Of a DNA stretch of 64,000 nucleotides, positions 8,758-16,386 are shown in pieces. Source of the stretch: Nocardia sp. NRRL S-836 (GTDB taxonomy: Bacteria; Actinomycetota; Actinomycetes; Mycobacteriales; Pseudonocardiaceae). How positions within the stretch are numbered: position 1 is the first letter of the stretch; each line of letters opens with the position of its first letter. Below the pieces are notes generated by a model. It was not told where the DNA came from and did not search any database. It worked only from the letters and a program-made list of their open reading frames with translations. The DNA is taken from assembly GCF_001279525.1 (NCBI RefSeq), contig NZ_LGDY01000089.1, forward strand, positions 1 to 64,000. The letters are read 5' to 3'. Position numbers and translations under genes: made by a program.

Positions 8758-10184
8758 GCTTCCACCTCAGACCTGTCGCCGGACCACAACGTGTGGAAGC
8801 TACCGGTCCGGTCGGTGCGGCGATAAGTGTGAGCGCCGAAGAAGTCGCGCTGTCCCTGGACGAGCGCGGCCGGCAGGCGTTCGGAGCGAAGGCCGTCGTA
8901 GTAGGCCAAAGCGGACACGAAGCCAGGAGTCGGGACGCCGGATTCGACCGCACGGACGACAACGCGCCGCCAAGCGGCCTCAGCGTTCTGCACGGCGTCG
9001 CGGAAGTAGTTGTCCACCAACAGGGACGCGAGGTCGGGGTTCGCGTCGTAGGCCTCGCGGATGCGGTTGAGGAACCGGGCGCGGATGATGCAGCCGCCAC
9101 GCCAGATCGTCGCCATCGCACCGAGGTCGATGTTCCAGTCGAAGTTCTTCGACGCCTCGCGCATCATGTCGAAGCCCTGCGCGTACGCCACGACCTTCGA
9201 CGCGTACAGCGCCTGGCGCACGTCGTCGACCAGCTCGGGGTCCGGCTTCGCGACGACCTCGCTGGCACCGAACGCCTCGCGGACGGCCTTGCGCTGGTCG
9301 GTGTGGCCCGACAACGAGCGCGCGAACACGGCCTCGGCGATGCCGGTGACCGGCACGCCCAGCTCCAGCGCCTCCTGCACGGTCCAGCGGCCGGTGCCCT
9401 TCTGCTCCGCCGCGTCCTCGATGACCTGCACGAGCGGCGTGCCGTCCGCGTCGACGTGCTTGAGCACCTCCGCGGTGATCTCGACCAGGTACGACTCCAG
9501 GTCACCCGAGTTCCACTGCGTGAAAACCTCGGAGATCTCGGCGGGCGTCTGGCCGCCGACGCGGGAGAGCAGGTCGAACGCCTCGGCGATCAGCTGCATG
9601 TCGGCGTACTCGATGCCGTTGTGCACCATCTTCACGAAGTGCCCTGCGCCGTCCGGGCCGACGTGCACGCAGCACGGCTGGCCGTCCACCTTGGCGGCGA
9701 TCTCCTCGAAGACCGGGCCGACGTGCCGGTAGGACTCGGCGGGGCCGCCCGGCATGATGCTGGGGCCGTTGAGCGCGCCCTCCTCGCCGCCGGAGATGCC
9801 GGCGCCGACGAACAGCAGGCCCTTCTCCTTGAGCGCGGCCTCCCGGCGGCGCGTGTCGGCGTAATGGGCGTTGCCGCCGTCGATGACCATGTCGCCGGGC
9901 TCCAGCAGCCCGCTCAGCTCGTCGATGACGGCGTCGGTCGGCCCACCGGCCTTCACCATGATGATGATCTGGCGCGGCGTCTGGAGGCTCTGCACGAGCT
10001 CCTCCAGCGTCTCGGCGCCGACGAAGTCGCCTTCGTGGCCGTGCTCTTCGAGCAGCGACTTCATCTTCGCGGGCGTCCGGTTGTGCACGGCGACTGTGAA
10101 ACCGTGCCGCGCGAGGTTGCGCGCGAGGTTGCTGCCCATGGTGGCAAGACCGGTGACCGCGATACGTGCTTTGCCTTCAGTCAT
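8754..10184 (-). CDS. gnd: 6-phosphogluconate dehydrogenase, decarboxylating
   Basis: A 476-residue enzyme of the long (NADP-type, GndA-like) class. It oxidises 6-phosphogluconate to ribulose 5-phosphate with release of CO2 in the pentose phosphate pathway. The N-terminal Rossmann segment GLATMGSNLARNL and the signature GISGGEEGA with NGPSIMPGG are clear. The length matches the family. It is the first gene of a two-gene transcript with dacB, an odd functional pairing that may only reflect compact spacing. Confidence 0.95.
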   Translation of the reverse strand: MTEGKARIAVTGLATMGSNLARNLARHGFTVAVHNRTPAKMKSLLEEHGHEGDFVGAETLEELVQSLQTPRQIIIMVKAGGPTDAVIDELSGLLEPGDMVIDGGNAHYADTRRREAALKEKGLLFVGAGISGGEEGALNGPSIMPGGPAESYRHVGPVFEEIAAKVDGQPCCVHVGPDGAGHFVKMVHNGIEYADMQLIAEAFDLLSRVGGQTPAEISEVFTQWNSGDLESYLVEITAEVLKHVDADGTPLVQVIEDAAEQKGTGRWTVQEALELGVPVTGIAEAVFARSLSGHTDQRKAVREAFGASEVVAKPDPELVDDVRQALYASKVVAYAQGFDMMREASKNFDWNIDLGAMATIWRGGCIIRARFLNRIREAYDANPDLASLLVDNYFRDAVQNAEAAWRRVVVRAVESGVPTPGFVSALAYYDGLRSERLPAALVQGQRDFFGAHTYRRTDRTGSFHTLWSGDRSEVEA

Positions 10185-10306
10185 AGGCGACAGCCTGCCG
10201 TGTTCTGCGCCTTTGCGCGAGACGTCACAGCGTCTTCTCAGCCTCTGTTTCGCCAGGTGAACCGCGTCACGCCGGGATACGTAGGGCTAGGCGTAAGTTG
10301 GGTTTC

Positions 10307-10609
10307 ATGACGTTTGTGAGCGAGGGCACCTCGGCCACCGACCGCGCCGAGCGCTACGGATCCCAGCTGGTCAAGCACTTCACGCACAAGGACCTGGAAG
10401 GGTCCTGGGAGGACGGACGCGGTTTCGTGCGGTTCTCCGCCGGTCTGGCGTCCTTCACCGCCGCACCGGACGCCCTGCGGCTGCGGGTCGAGGCCGACTC
10501 CGAGGAGGGCGTGGAACGGCTGCGCGACGTCGTGGAACGGCACCTGGTGCGGTTCGGCACCCGCGACGAGCTGACCGTGACCTGGTCGGACTCAGGCAGC
10601 GAGAACTGA
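10307..10609 (+). CDS. DUF2218 domain protein
   Basis: A 100-residue cytoplasmic protein with the DUF2218 pattern: RYGSQLVKHFTHK near the N-terminus, a central FSAGLASF and a VVERHLVRFG segment. DUF2218 proteins are small alpha/beta proteins of unknown function, often encoded near metal or siderophore genes. I chose the ATG at 10307; TAAGTT at 10294-10299 is a good -10 element 7 bases before it and no Shine-Dalgarno is present, so the mRNA is probably leaderless. It converges on the LysE gene with an 18-base overlap of the coding ends. Confidence 0.8.
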   Translation: MTFVSEGTSATDRAERYGSQLVKHFTHKDLEGSWEDGRGFVRFSAGLASFTAAPDALRLRVEADSEEGVERLRDVVERHLVRFGTRDELTVTWSDSGSEN

Positions 10610-11188
10610 CGCCGCCATCGCGATGAGAGCGGTACCACAGACCCGCTCGAACGGAGCGCGGACCTTCGGCTTGCTCAGCACCGTGCCCAGCTGACGAGCC
10701 AGCGGGACCACCACCACCCAGAAGCCCGCGAACACCCCGACCGTCACGGCGCTGAGCAGCGCGGCCTGCGGCAGCGGCGGGGCGGCCGGGTCCATCGCCT
10801 GCGGGATGAGGCTCAGGAACGTGAGCATCACCTTGGGGTTCAACAGGTCGCAGAGCACGCCGCGCAGGAAGACGTTGCCGTTGCCGCGCGGCTGCTCGGC
10901 CGCCTGCCCACCGGCCGACCGGAACGTCATGAACCCGAGGTAGGCCAGGTAGAGCGCGCCGACCGCCTTGACGACGAACAACGCCGCCGGCGCCGCCACC
11001 ACGAGCGCGGACAGGCCGAGGGTCGCGAGGGTGGCGTGCACGAGCAGGCCGGTGACGACCCCCAGCGCGGCCATGACGCCCAAGCGGAGGCTGCGCACCG
11101 CGTTGCCCATGATCAGGACGAAGTCCGGACCGGGCACGACCGTGATCACCACGAGGGCCAGCAGGAAAGACGTCCACGCGATGTGCAT
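10592..11188 (-). CDS. LysE/RhtB-family amino acid exporter
   Basis: A 198-residue inner-membrane exporter. The LysE N-terminal signature PGPDF in the first helix, GAxYLAYLG in the third, and the DLLNPKVMLTFLSL motif before the later helices are all present. About six transmembrane segments can be counted. The ATG at 11188 places the first helix at the expected distance; an alternative start at 11221 adds eleven unusual residues. It is divergent from an Lrp/AsnC regulator, a common pairing in which the regulator senses an amino acid and controls its efflux. The substrate cannot be told from sequence. Confidence 0.88.
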   Translation of the reverse strand: MHIAWTSFLLALVVITVVPGPDFVLIMGNAVRSLRLGVMAALGVVTGLLVHATLATLGLSALVVAAPAALFVVKAVGALYLAYLGFMTFRSAGGQAAEQPRGNGNVFLRGVLCDLLNPKVMLTFLSLIPQAMDPAAPPLPQAALLSAVTVGVFAGFWVVVVPLARQLGTVLSKPKVRAPFERVCGTALIAMAASVLAA

Positions 11189-11234
11189 GGGCGGGATCGT
11201 CCGCCACTCGTTCGAGCACATTCCACCTGGTCAG

Positions 11235-11258
11235 TACGATGTTCGCTTATGCGCGAAC
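11235..11258 (+). promoter_or_regulatory. Lrp-gene promoter with overlapping dyad
   Basis: TACGAT (11235-11240) is a -10 element 8 bases before the ATG at 11249, which implies a leaderless mRNA. The dyad GTTCGC-N6-GCGAAC (11241-11258) spans the presumed transcription start and the start codon. It is a likely autoregulatory site for the Lrp protein. Confidence 0.45.
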
Positions 11259-11758
11259 AAGCCGAACTGGATTCGGTCGACTGGCACATCCTGGAGGAGT
11301 TGCAGAACGACGCGACCCTGCCGAACCGGACCCTGGCGGAGATCGTCGGGCTGGCGCCGTCGTCCTGCCTGCAACGGGTCCGGCGGCTGCGCGAACTGGG
11401 CGTGATCACCGGGTGCCACGCCGTGGTCGACCCGGCCACGACGGGCCTGCCGCTGGAGGCCGTGGTGTCGGTGAACGTGCGACCGCACACCCGTCCGGTC
11501 GTGGCGGCGTTCCGCGCGTTCGTGATGGCGCAGCCGGAAACCCGGTCGATCTTCCACGTCTCCGGGCAGGCGGACTTCCTGATCCACATCGCGGTGGCCG
11601 GCTCGACGCACCTGCAGGCGTTCCTGATGGACAAGATCGCGTCACGGACGGAGGTGCGGAACCTGACGTCGTCGGTGGTGCTGGAACGGGTGGAGACACG
11701 GGCGCTGACACCGCCGGCGAACCTGCGGCCGACGCACCGGCGGCGGCGCACGGACTAA
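11249..11758 (+). CDS. Lrp/AsnC-family transcriptional regulator
   Basis: A 169-residue protein. Residues about 5-60 are the AsnC-type helix-turn-helix (VDWHILEELQND, then LAEIVGLAPSSCLQRVRRL). The remainder is the RAM ligand-binding/oligomerisation domain. The gene is divergent from a LysE exporter with a 60-base spacer, so it probably controls that exporter in response to an amino acid. An Arg-rich tail (THRRRR) ends the protein. The stop overlaps the end of the convergent Uma2 gene by four bases. Confidence 0.9.
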   Translation: MREQAELDSVDWHILEELQNDATLPNRTLAEIVGLAPSSCLQRVRRLRELGVITGCHAVVDPATTGLPLEAVVSVNVRPHTRPVVAAFRAFVMAQPETRSIFHVSGQADFLIHIAVAGSTHLQAFLMDKIASRTEVRNLTSSVVLERVETRALTPPANLRPTHRRRRTD

Positions 11759-12345
11759 CGAAGCGCGGTCAGCCGGTCGAGGTCGATCACCAGTGGAGCG
11801 GGCTTGCTCAGCTTCACCTCGCCGGTGCCGTCCTCAGCCAGTTTGTACACGCCGTCAACCAGTTCGAAGGTCGTCAGACTCACCGGCTCGTCGAGCTCGA
11901 CCAGCCAGTAGTGCGCGATTCCCGCTTTGGCGTACTGAGTGGGTTTCGTGACTCGGTCCACGCGCTCCGAACCCGGCGACACGATCTCCACCGCGAGCAG
12001 CACATCCGCTGCGGCGAACCGCTTCGGCGCGCGGCGCGCCGCCTCGACCGACACGACGACGACATCGGGTTTGCGCACAGTCGGCCGGCTCGAAGCGTCG
12101 AGCACCACGTCGACGTCGGCGTAGGCCGTGAGACCGTCGGGCAGTTGTTCGTCGAACCAGTGGGCCAGGCGGTTCTGCGCCTTCCGGTGTGGGGGAAGAG
12201 CAGCAGATACCAGGTGCAGGACTCCATCTACGAGCTCGAGGTTCTTGTCCTCGGGCATCGCGTCCCACTCGTCCAGGCTCACCAGGTGATCACGCCCCGC
12301 GTTCGCAGTCATGCGTGCCGGGAACCACTCCATGGGATGACGCAC
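11755..12345 (-). CDS. Uma2-family (DUF820) PD-(D/E)XK nuclease-like protein
   Basis: A 196-residue member of the Uma2/DUF820 family, common and paralogous in actinomycetes and cyanobacteria. The restriction-endonuclease-like core shows ELVDG, RKPDVVVV, AVEIVSPGS and TKPTQYAKAGI, giving the D...E.x.K arrangement. The biological role of the family is unresolved. The start is uncertain: GTG at 12345 directly follows the upstream stop, while ATGs at 12333 and 12312 also fit the family. The gene immediately upstream is a paralogue, so this is a tandem duplication. Confidence 0.8.
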   Translation of the reverse strand: MRHPMEWFPARMTANAGRDHLVSLDEWDAMPEDKNLELVDGVLHLVSAALPPHRKAQNRLAHWFDEQLPDGLTAYADVDVVLDASSRPTVRKPDVVVVSVEAARRAPKRFAAADVLLAVEIVSPGSERVDRVTKPTQYAKAGIAHYWLVELDEPVSLTTFELVDGVYKLAEDGTGEVKLSKPAPLVIDLDRLTALR

Positions 12346-12348
12346 CGG

Positions 12349-12882
12349 CTAACGGCGGCGAGTCAGCCGGTCGAGGTCGACCGAGAACCCCGTCGGCCAG
12401 GTGAGCTCGACCCGGCCCACGCCTTCCTCGACCAGCTTGTAGAGGTCACCGACCAGCTCGAAGGCCGCCAGGCTGACCGGCTCGCCGAGGTCGACGACCC
12501 AGTAGCGGGCGATGCCGGCTTTGGCGTACAGCATCGGCTTCGTCACGCGGTCCGCGCGCTTCGATCCCGGCGGCACGACCTCGACCGCGAGCAGAACGTC
12601 CGCGGCGTCAAGGCGATGACACCCATCGCCGTAGCTCCCGGCCGAGGTGACCACGACATCCGGCCTGCACACGGTCGCCCGCGCGCCCGGCTGGAGCACG
12701 ACCTCCACATCGCACTCGGCGACCAGGCCGTCCGGTAGCTGCTCGTCCAGCCGGTTGGCGAGATTGCGAGCAACCCGCTGGTGCAAAGGGACGGAAGAGG
12801 CGATCACTTGCACAACCCCATCAACGACGACGACACAGGTCCTCTGGCATCGCGTCCCACTCGCCATGGAGTCTCCCGCCAC
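12349..12882 (-). CDS. Uma2-family paralogue with probable N-terminal frameshift
   Basis: A second Uma2 copy; residues from VDGVVQV onward align closely with the neighbour (SLAAFELV, VTKPMLYAKAGI, AVEVVPPGS). The annotated N-terminus is not Uma2-like. In another frame, about 12832-12870, the expected GEWDAMPEDL is encoded and then runs into a stop at a GTCGTCGTCGTTGA run. A one-base shift would rejoin the family sequence. No canonical start codon precedes that segment either. The copy is therefore either decayed or uses a truncated start. The PD-(D/E)XK core downstream is intact. Confidence 0.6.
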   Translation of the reverse strand: MAGDSMASGTRCQRTCVVVVDGVVQVIASSVPLHQRVARNLANRLDEQLPDGLVAECDVEVVLQPGARATVCRPDVVVTSAGSYGDGCHRLDAADVLLAVEVVPPGSKRADRVTKPMLYAKAGIARYWVVDLGEPVSLAAFELVGDLYKLVEEGVGRVELTWPTGFSVDLDRLTRRR

Positions 12883-12957
12883 CAGCTACTTCCAGTGTCG
12901 GCGTTGGACGTCCTCCACGCGATCACTCACCAGCGTGGTTCGAACTGATGTGCCGGC

Positions 12958-13869
12958 TCACTCCCCATCGGGTGACGACTTGAGCACCCGGATCAGGCCC
13001 TCCTGCACGACGGTCGCCACCAGCTGGCCGTCCTGCGTGAAGAACTGCCCGGTCGCCAGCCCGCGGTTGCCGGACGACGACGGCGAGGCGGTGTCGTACA
13101 GCAGCCACTCGTCGGCGCGGAACGGCCGGTGGAACCACATCGCGTGGTCCAGCGAGGCGCCCAGCACCTTGTCCAGGCCCCAGTACACGCCGTGCTTGGC
13201 CAGCACCCCGTCCAGCAGCGTCATGTCCGAGGCGTAGGTCATCACGCAGATGTGCAGCATCGGGTCGTCCGGCAGCTTGCCGTCGGCCTTCATCCACACG
13301 CGGGACGCGGGTTCGCCGGGACCGTCCTCACGCGACTCCCACGGCGGCTCGGTGACGTAGCGCACGTCGATCGGCCGCGGGAACTTCGAGGAGTGCAGGA
13401 GGTAGCCCTCCGCCTGCTCGGCCCACGTGGGCAACGTCTCCGGGTCCGGCACGGCGGGCATCGCCGCCGAGTGCTCGATGCCCTGCTCCTCCAGCTGGAA
13501 CGAGGCGGAGAGGGCGAAGATGGCCTTGCCGTGCTGCACGGCCACGACGCGGCGGGTGGTGAACGAGCGGCCGTCGCGGATGCGGTCCACCTCGTACACG
13601 ATCGGCACCCGCGGGTCGCCGGGCCGGATGAAGTACGAGTGCAGCGAGTGCACCCGGCGTTCCACCGGCACGGTCCGACCCGCGGCCACCAGCGCCTGCC
13701 CGGCCACCTGCCCGCCGAAGACGCGCACCGGCGACTCGGCGGGTGACACACCGCGGAAGATGTTCTCCTCGATGCGTTCCAGGTCGAGCAACGCGACCAG
13801 GTCGTCCACTGCGGATTGTCCGCTCAGGCCCGATGGGCGCTCAGCAGCGGCACGGGCGGCCTCAGTCAC
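12958..13869 (-). CDS. tesB: Acyl-CoA thioesterase II
   Basis: A 303-residue double hot-dog thioesterase that hydrolyses acyl-CoA to free fatty acid and CoA. The TesB hallmarks are visible: FGGQVAGQAL near residue 50, HSLHSYFIRPG, RDGRSFTTRRV and, in the second half, LDHAMWFHRPF and GLATGQFF. The GTG at 13869 is preferred to a TTG six bases upstream because AGGAG then sits 9 bases away rather than 3. The gene follows pyk with only 12 bases between them, so they are probably cotranscribed, as in other actinobacteria. Confidence 0.92.
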   Translation of the reverse strand: MTEAARAAAERPSGLSGQSAVDDLVALLDLERIEENIFRGVSPAESPVRVFGGQVAGQALVAAGRTVPVERRVHSLHSYFIRPGDPRVPIVYEVDRIRDGRSFTTRRVVAVQHGKAIFALSASFQLEEQGIEHSAAMPAVPDPETLPTWAEQAEGYLLHSSKFPRPIDVRYVTEPPWESREDGPGEPASRVWMKADGKLPDDPMLHICVMTYASDMTLLDGVLAKHGVYWGLDKVLGASLDHAMWFHRPFRADEWLLYDTASPSSSGNRGLATGQFFTQDGQLVATVVQEGLIRVLKSSPDGE

Positions 13870-13881
13870 GGTCAAGCACTC

Positions 13882-15306
13882 CTACGCGTGGTCGTCCTCC
13901 CCCAGCCGGTGCACCCGGATGAGGTTCGTCGACCCAATGGTGCCAGGCGGCGATCCGGCGACCACCACCATGAGGTCACCGGCCTGGTAGCGGCCGATCT
14001 CCAGCATGGCGACGTCGACCTGGCGGACCATCTCGTCGGTGGACTCCACCTTCGGCACCAGGAACGTCTCGGTGCCCCACGTCAGCGACAGCTGCGAGCG
14101 CACCGCGGGCTCCGGCGTGAACGCCAGCAGCGGCAGGTGCGTGTGCAGGCGGGCCAGGCGGCGGACCGTGTCACCGGACTGCGTGAACGCGACCAGGGCC
14201 TTGGCGTTGAGGCGCTCGCCGATGTCGCGGGCCGCGTAGGAGATCACACCGCGCTTGGTGCGCGGGACGTGGGTCAGCGGCGGCACGACGACCGACTCGG
14301 TCTCGACGGCCTCGATGATGCGGCCCATGGTCTTCACGGACTCGATGGCGTAGCGGCCGACCGAGGTCTCGCCGGACAGCATCAGCGCGTCCGCGCCGTC
14401 GAGCACCGCGTTCGCGACGTCGGACGTCTCGGCGCGGGTCGGGCGGGAGTTGGTGATCATCGAGTCGAGCATCTGGGTCGCGACGATGACCGGCTTGGCG
14501 TTCTCGCGGGCGATCTGGATCGCGCGCTTCTGCACCAGCGGCACGTGCTCGAGCGGCAGCTCGACGCCCAGGTCACCGCGGGCGACCATGACGCCGTCGA
14601 AGGCCAGGACGATCGCTTCGAGGTTGTCCACGGCCTCCGGCTTCTCGATCTTCGCGATCACCGGGAGGCGCTTGCCGCCGGAGCGGTCCATGACCTGGTG
14701 GACGAGGTCGATGTCGGCCGGGGAGCGGACGAACGACAGTGCGATGAAGTCCACACCCAGCGAGAGCGCGAACTCCAGGTCCTCGATGTCCTTCTCGGAC
14801 AGCGCCGGCACGGAGACGTCCATGCCGGGCAGCGACAGGCCCTTGTTGTTGCTGACCGGACCGCCCTCGGTGACCTCGCACACGACGTCGGAACCTTCGA
14901 CGTCGACGACCACGAGGCCGACCTTGCCGTCGTCCACGAGCAGGCGGTCGCCGACCTTGGCGTCCTTCGCGAGCTCCTTGTACGTCGTCGACACGCGGTC
15001 GTGCGTGCCCTGGACGTCCTCGACGGTGATGCGGACGATGTCGCCGTTGTTCCAGTCGACAGGACCGGCCGCGAACCGGCCGAGCCGGATCTTGGGGCCC
15101 TGGAGGTCGGCGAGGATGCCCACGGCGCGACCGGACTCGTCCGCTGCGGCGCGGACCATGTCGTAGACCTGCTTGTGGTCGGCATGGCTGCCGTGGCTGA
15201 AGTTCATCCTGGCCACGTCCATACCGGCCGCTACCAGGTCACGGACCTTTTCGGGCGTGCCAGTGGCGGGACCGAGGGTACAGACGATCTTTGCGCGTCG
15301 ACTCAC
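13882..15306 (-). CDS. pyk: Pyruvate kinase
   Basis: A 474-residue glycolytic enzyme that converts phosphoenolpyruvate and ADP to pyruvate and ATP. It starts RRAKIVCTLGPA, carries ARMNFSHG, the catalytic Lys in IAKIEKPEA, and MVARGDLGVELP. The frame stays open upstream, but residues before GTG 15306 are not pyruvate kinase. At this start a TACTCT -10 element lies 8 bases before the GTG with no Shine-Dalgarno, so the mRNA is likely leaderless. The VanZ-like gene is transcribed the other way from the same 64-base spacer. Confidence 0.95.
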   Translation of the reverse strand: MSRRAKIVCTLGPATGTPEKVRDLVAAGMDVARMNFSHGSHADHKQVYDMVRAAADESGRAVGILADLQGPKIRLGRFAAGPVDWNNGDIVRITVEDVQGTHDRVSTTYKELAKDAKVGDRLLVDDGKVGLVVVDVEGSDVVCEVTEGGPVSNNKGLSLPGMDVSVPALSEKDIEDLEFALSLGVDFIALSFVRSPADIDLVHQVMDRSGGKRLPVIAKIEKPEAVDNLEAIVLAFDGVMVARGDLGVELPLEHVPLVQKRAIQIARENAKPVIVATQMLDSMITNSRPTRAETSDVANAVLDGADALMLSGETSVGRYAIESVKTMGRIIEAVETESVVVPPLTHVPRTKRGVISYAARDIGERLNAKALVAFTQSGDTVRRLARLHTHLPLLAFTPEPAVRSQLSLTWGTETFLVPKVESTDEMVRQVDVAMLEIGRYQAGDLMVVVAGSPPGTIGSTNLIRVHRLGEDDHA

Positions 15307-15370
15307 GTGTAGAGAGAGTAGTCCCCGTTCCTGGACCGATCCCGAACTACTCCTCGGTAATGTTCTGACA

Positions 15371-15724
15371 ATGGGTCGAGTGTTCCCGTTCGTGTTCGCG
15401 GCGTTGCTCAGTGTCGTCGTGTTGTTCACCCCCGAGTCAGGTGTGCCCTCCTCGCCGCCGGGAACGGACAAGGTCGTGCACACGCTGCTCTTCGCCCTGC
15501 TCGCCTTCACCGGCCTGTACGCGAAGATTTCTCACGTTCTGCTGGCGCTGGTGGCGTACGCAGGTGTTTCGGAGGTGCTGCAGGAGCTGATCACGCCGCT
15601 GCACCGCAGCGGGGACGTCCTCGACGCGCTCGTGGACGTGGCCGGGATCGGCCTGGGCTGGGCTATCGCCGCGGCAGTTCGCTCACGCCGACGTGGTCCT
15701 GGCACCACTCGTTCAGCTCCCTGA
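15371..15724 (+). CDS. VanZ-like small membrane protein
   Basis: A 117-residue protein with three or four hydrophobic segments. The SPPGTDKVVHTLLFALLAFTG stretch, with DKVVH before a helix, followed by EVLQELI and a final D-ALVDVAGIGLGW helix, is the pattern of VanZ-like membrane proteins. The role of these outside vancomycin-type clusters is unknown. A TAATGT -10 element 7 bases before the ATG suggests a leaderless mRNA. Its 3' end overlaps the convergent DUF2461 gene by 62 bases. Confidence 0.75.
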   Translation: MGRVFPFVFAALLSVVVLFTPESGVPSSPPGTDKVVHTLLFALLAFTGLYAKISHVLLALVAYAGVSEVLQELITPLHRSGDVLDALVDVAGIGLGWAIAAAVRSRRRGPGTTRSAP

Positions 15725-16310
15725 GCTGCCGCCACGCCTTGCGCACCCGGTCGAGGCACCCCGGCTCGTGCAGCACGTCGTCGGGCTCCCACACCTTGCG
15801 CACGTAGAGCGACCGGTGCTTGAGCAGGTCGAGGTGCGGGTGGTCCTCGGCGAACCCGCGCGGCCTCGACCTCATCACGTCGCCCGCGACGGTCCAGCCC
15901 TGCTTGACGAGCTTGTCGACGATCTTGCGCAGCAGCACGCCGTGCGCGTCGACCGAGGCGCGGTAGCGGGCGAGCTGGTCGGAGGCCATGTGGAACGAGC
16001 CGCCGCCGACCATCAGCCCCTCCGGGCTGAGCTGCACGTAGTACGCGCCGCCGCCGCGGCCCCGCTCGATCACGCCGCCGCAGTGGTCCTTGTACGGCGT
16101 CTTGTCCTTGGCGAACCGCACGTCGCGGTACGGGCGGAACACCTTGCCCTCGCCGAACTCCTTCTCCAGCGCGAGCAGCAGCGCCTCCATCGGTGCGCGC
16201 ACGTCGCGCAGGTAGGTCTCCTTGTTGTCGTCCCAGTACGCCTTCGAGTTGTCCAGGACCAGACCGTCGTAGAAGTCGATGGCGTACTCGCCGAAACCGT
16301 CGAACGTCAC
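15663..16310 (-). CDS. DUF2461 (TIGR02453) family protein
   Basis: A 215-residue protein matching DUF2461 over its whole length: FYDGLVLDNSKAYWDDNK at the start (the family has F..L..NN...WF/W..N), FRPYRDVRFAKDKTPYKDH in the middle, and a long C-terminal helical part. The function of the family is unknown. The GTG at 16310 has TAGGCT 6 bases upstream and no ribosome binding site, another leaderless candidate. It is divergent from the helicase-C-like gene. Confidence 0.85.
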   Translation of the reverse strand: MTFDGFGEYAIDFYDGLVLDNSKAYWDDNKETYLRDVRAPMEALLLALEKEFGEGKVFRPYRDVRFAKDKTPYKDHCGGVIERGRGGGAYYVQLSPEGLMVGGGSFHMASDQLARYRASVDAHGVLLRKIVDKLVKQGWTVAGDVMRSRPRGFAEDHPHLDLLKHRSLYVRKVWEPDDVLHEPGCLDRVRKAWRQLRELNEWCQDHVGVSELPRR

Positions 16311-16386
16311 CGAGTCAGCCTAGGCCGACCGCCCAAATGCGTGAAAAATCGTTTGGGTGGAGACAGTCAGGGCCATACTCGGACGA

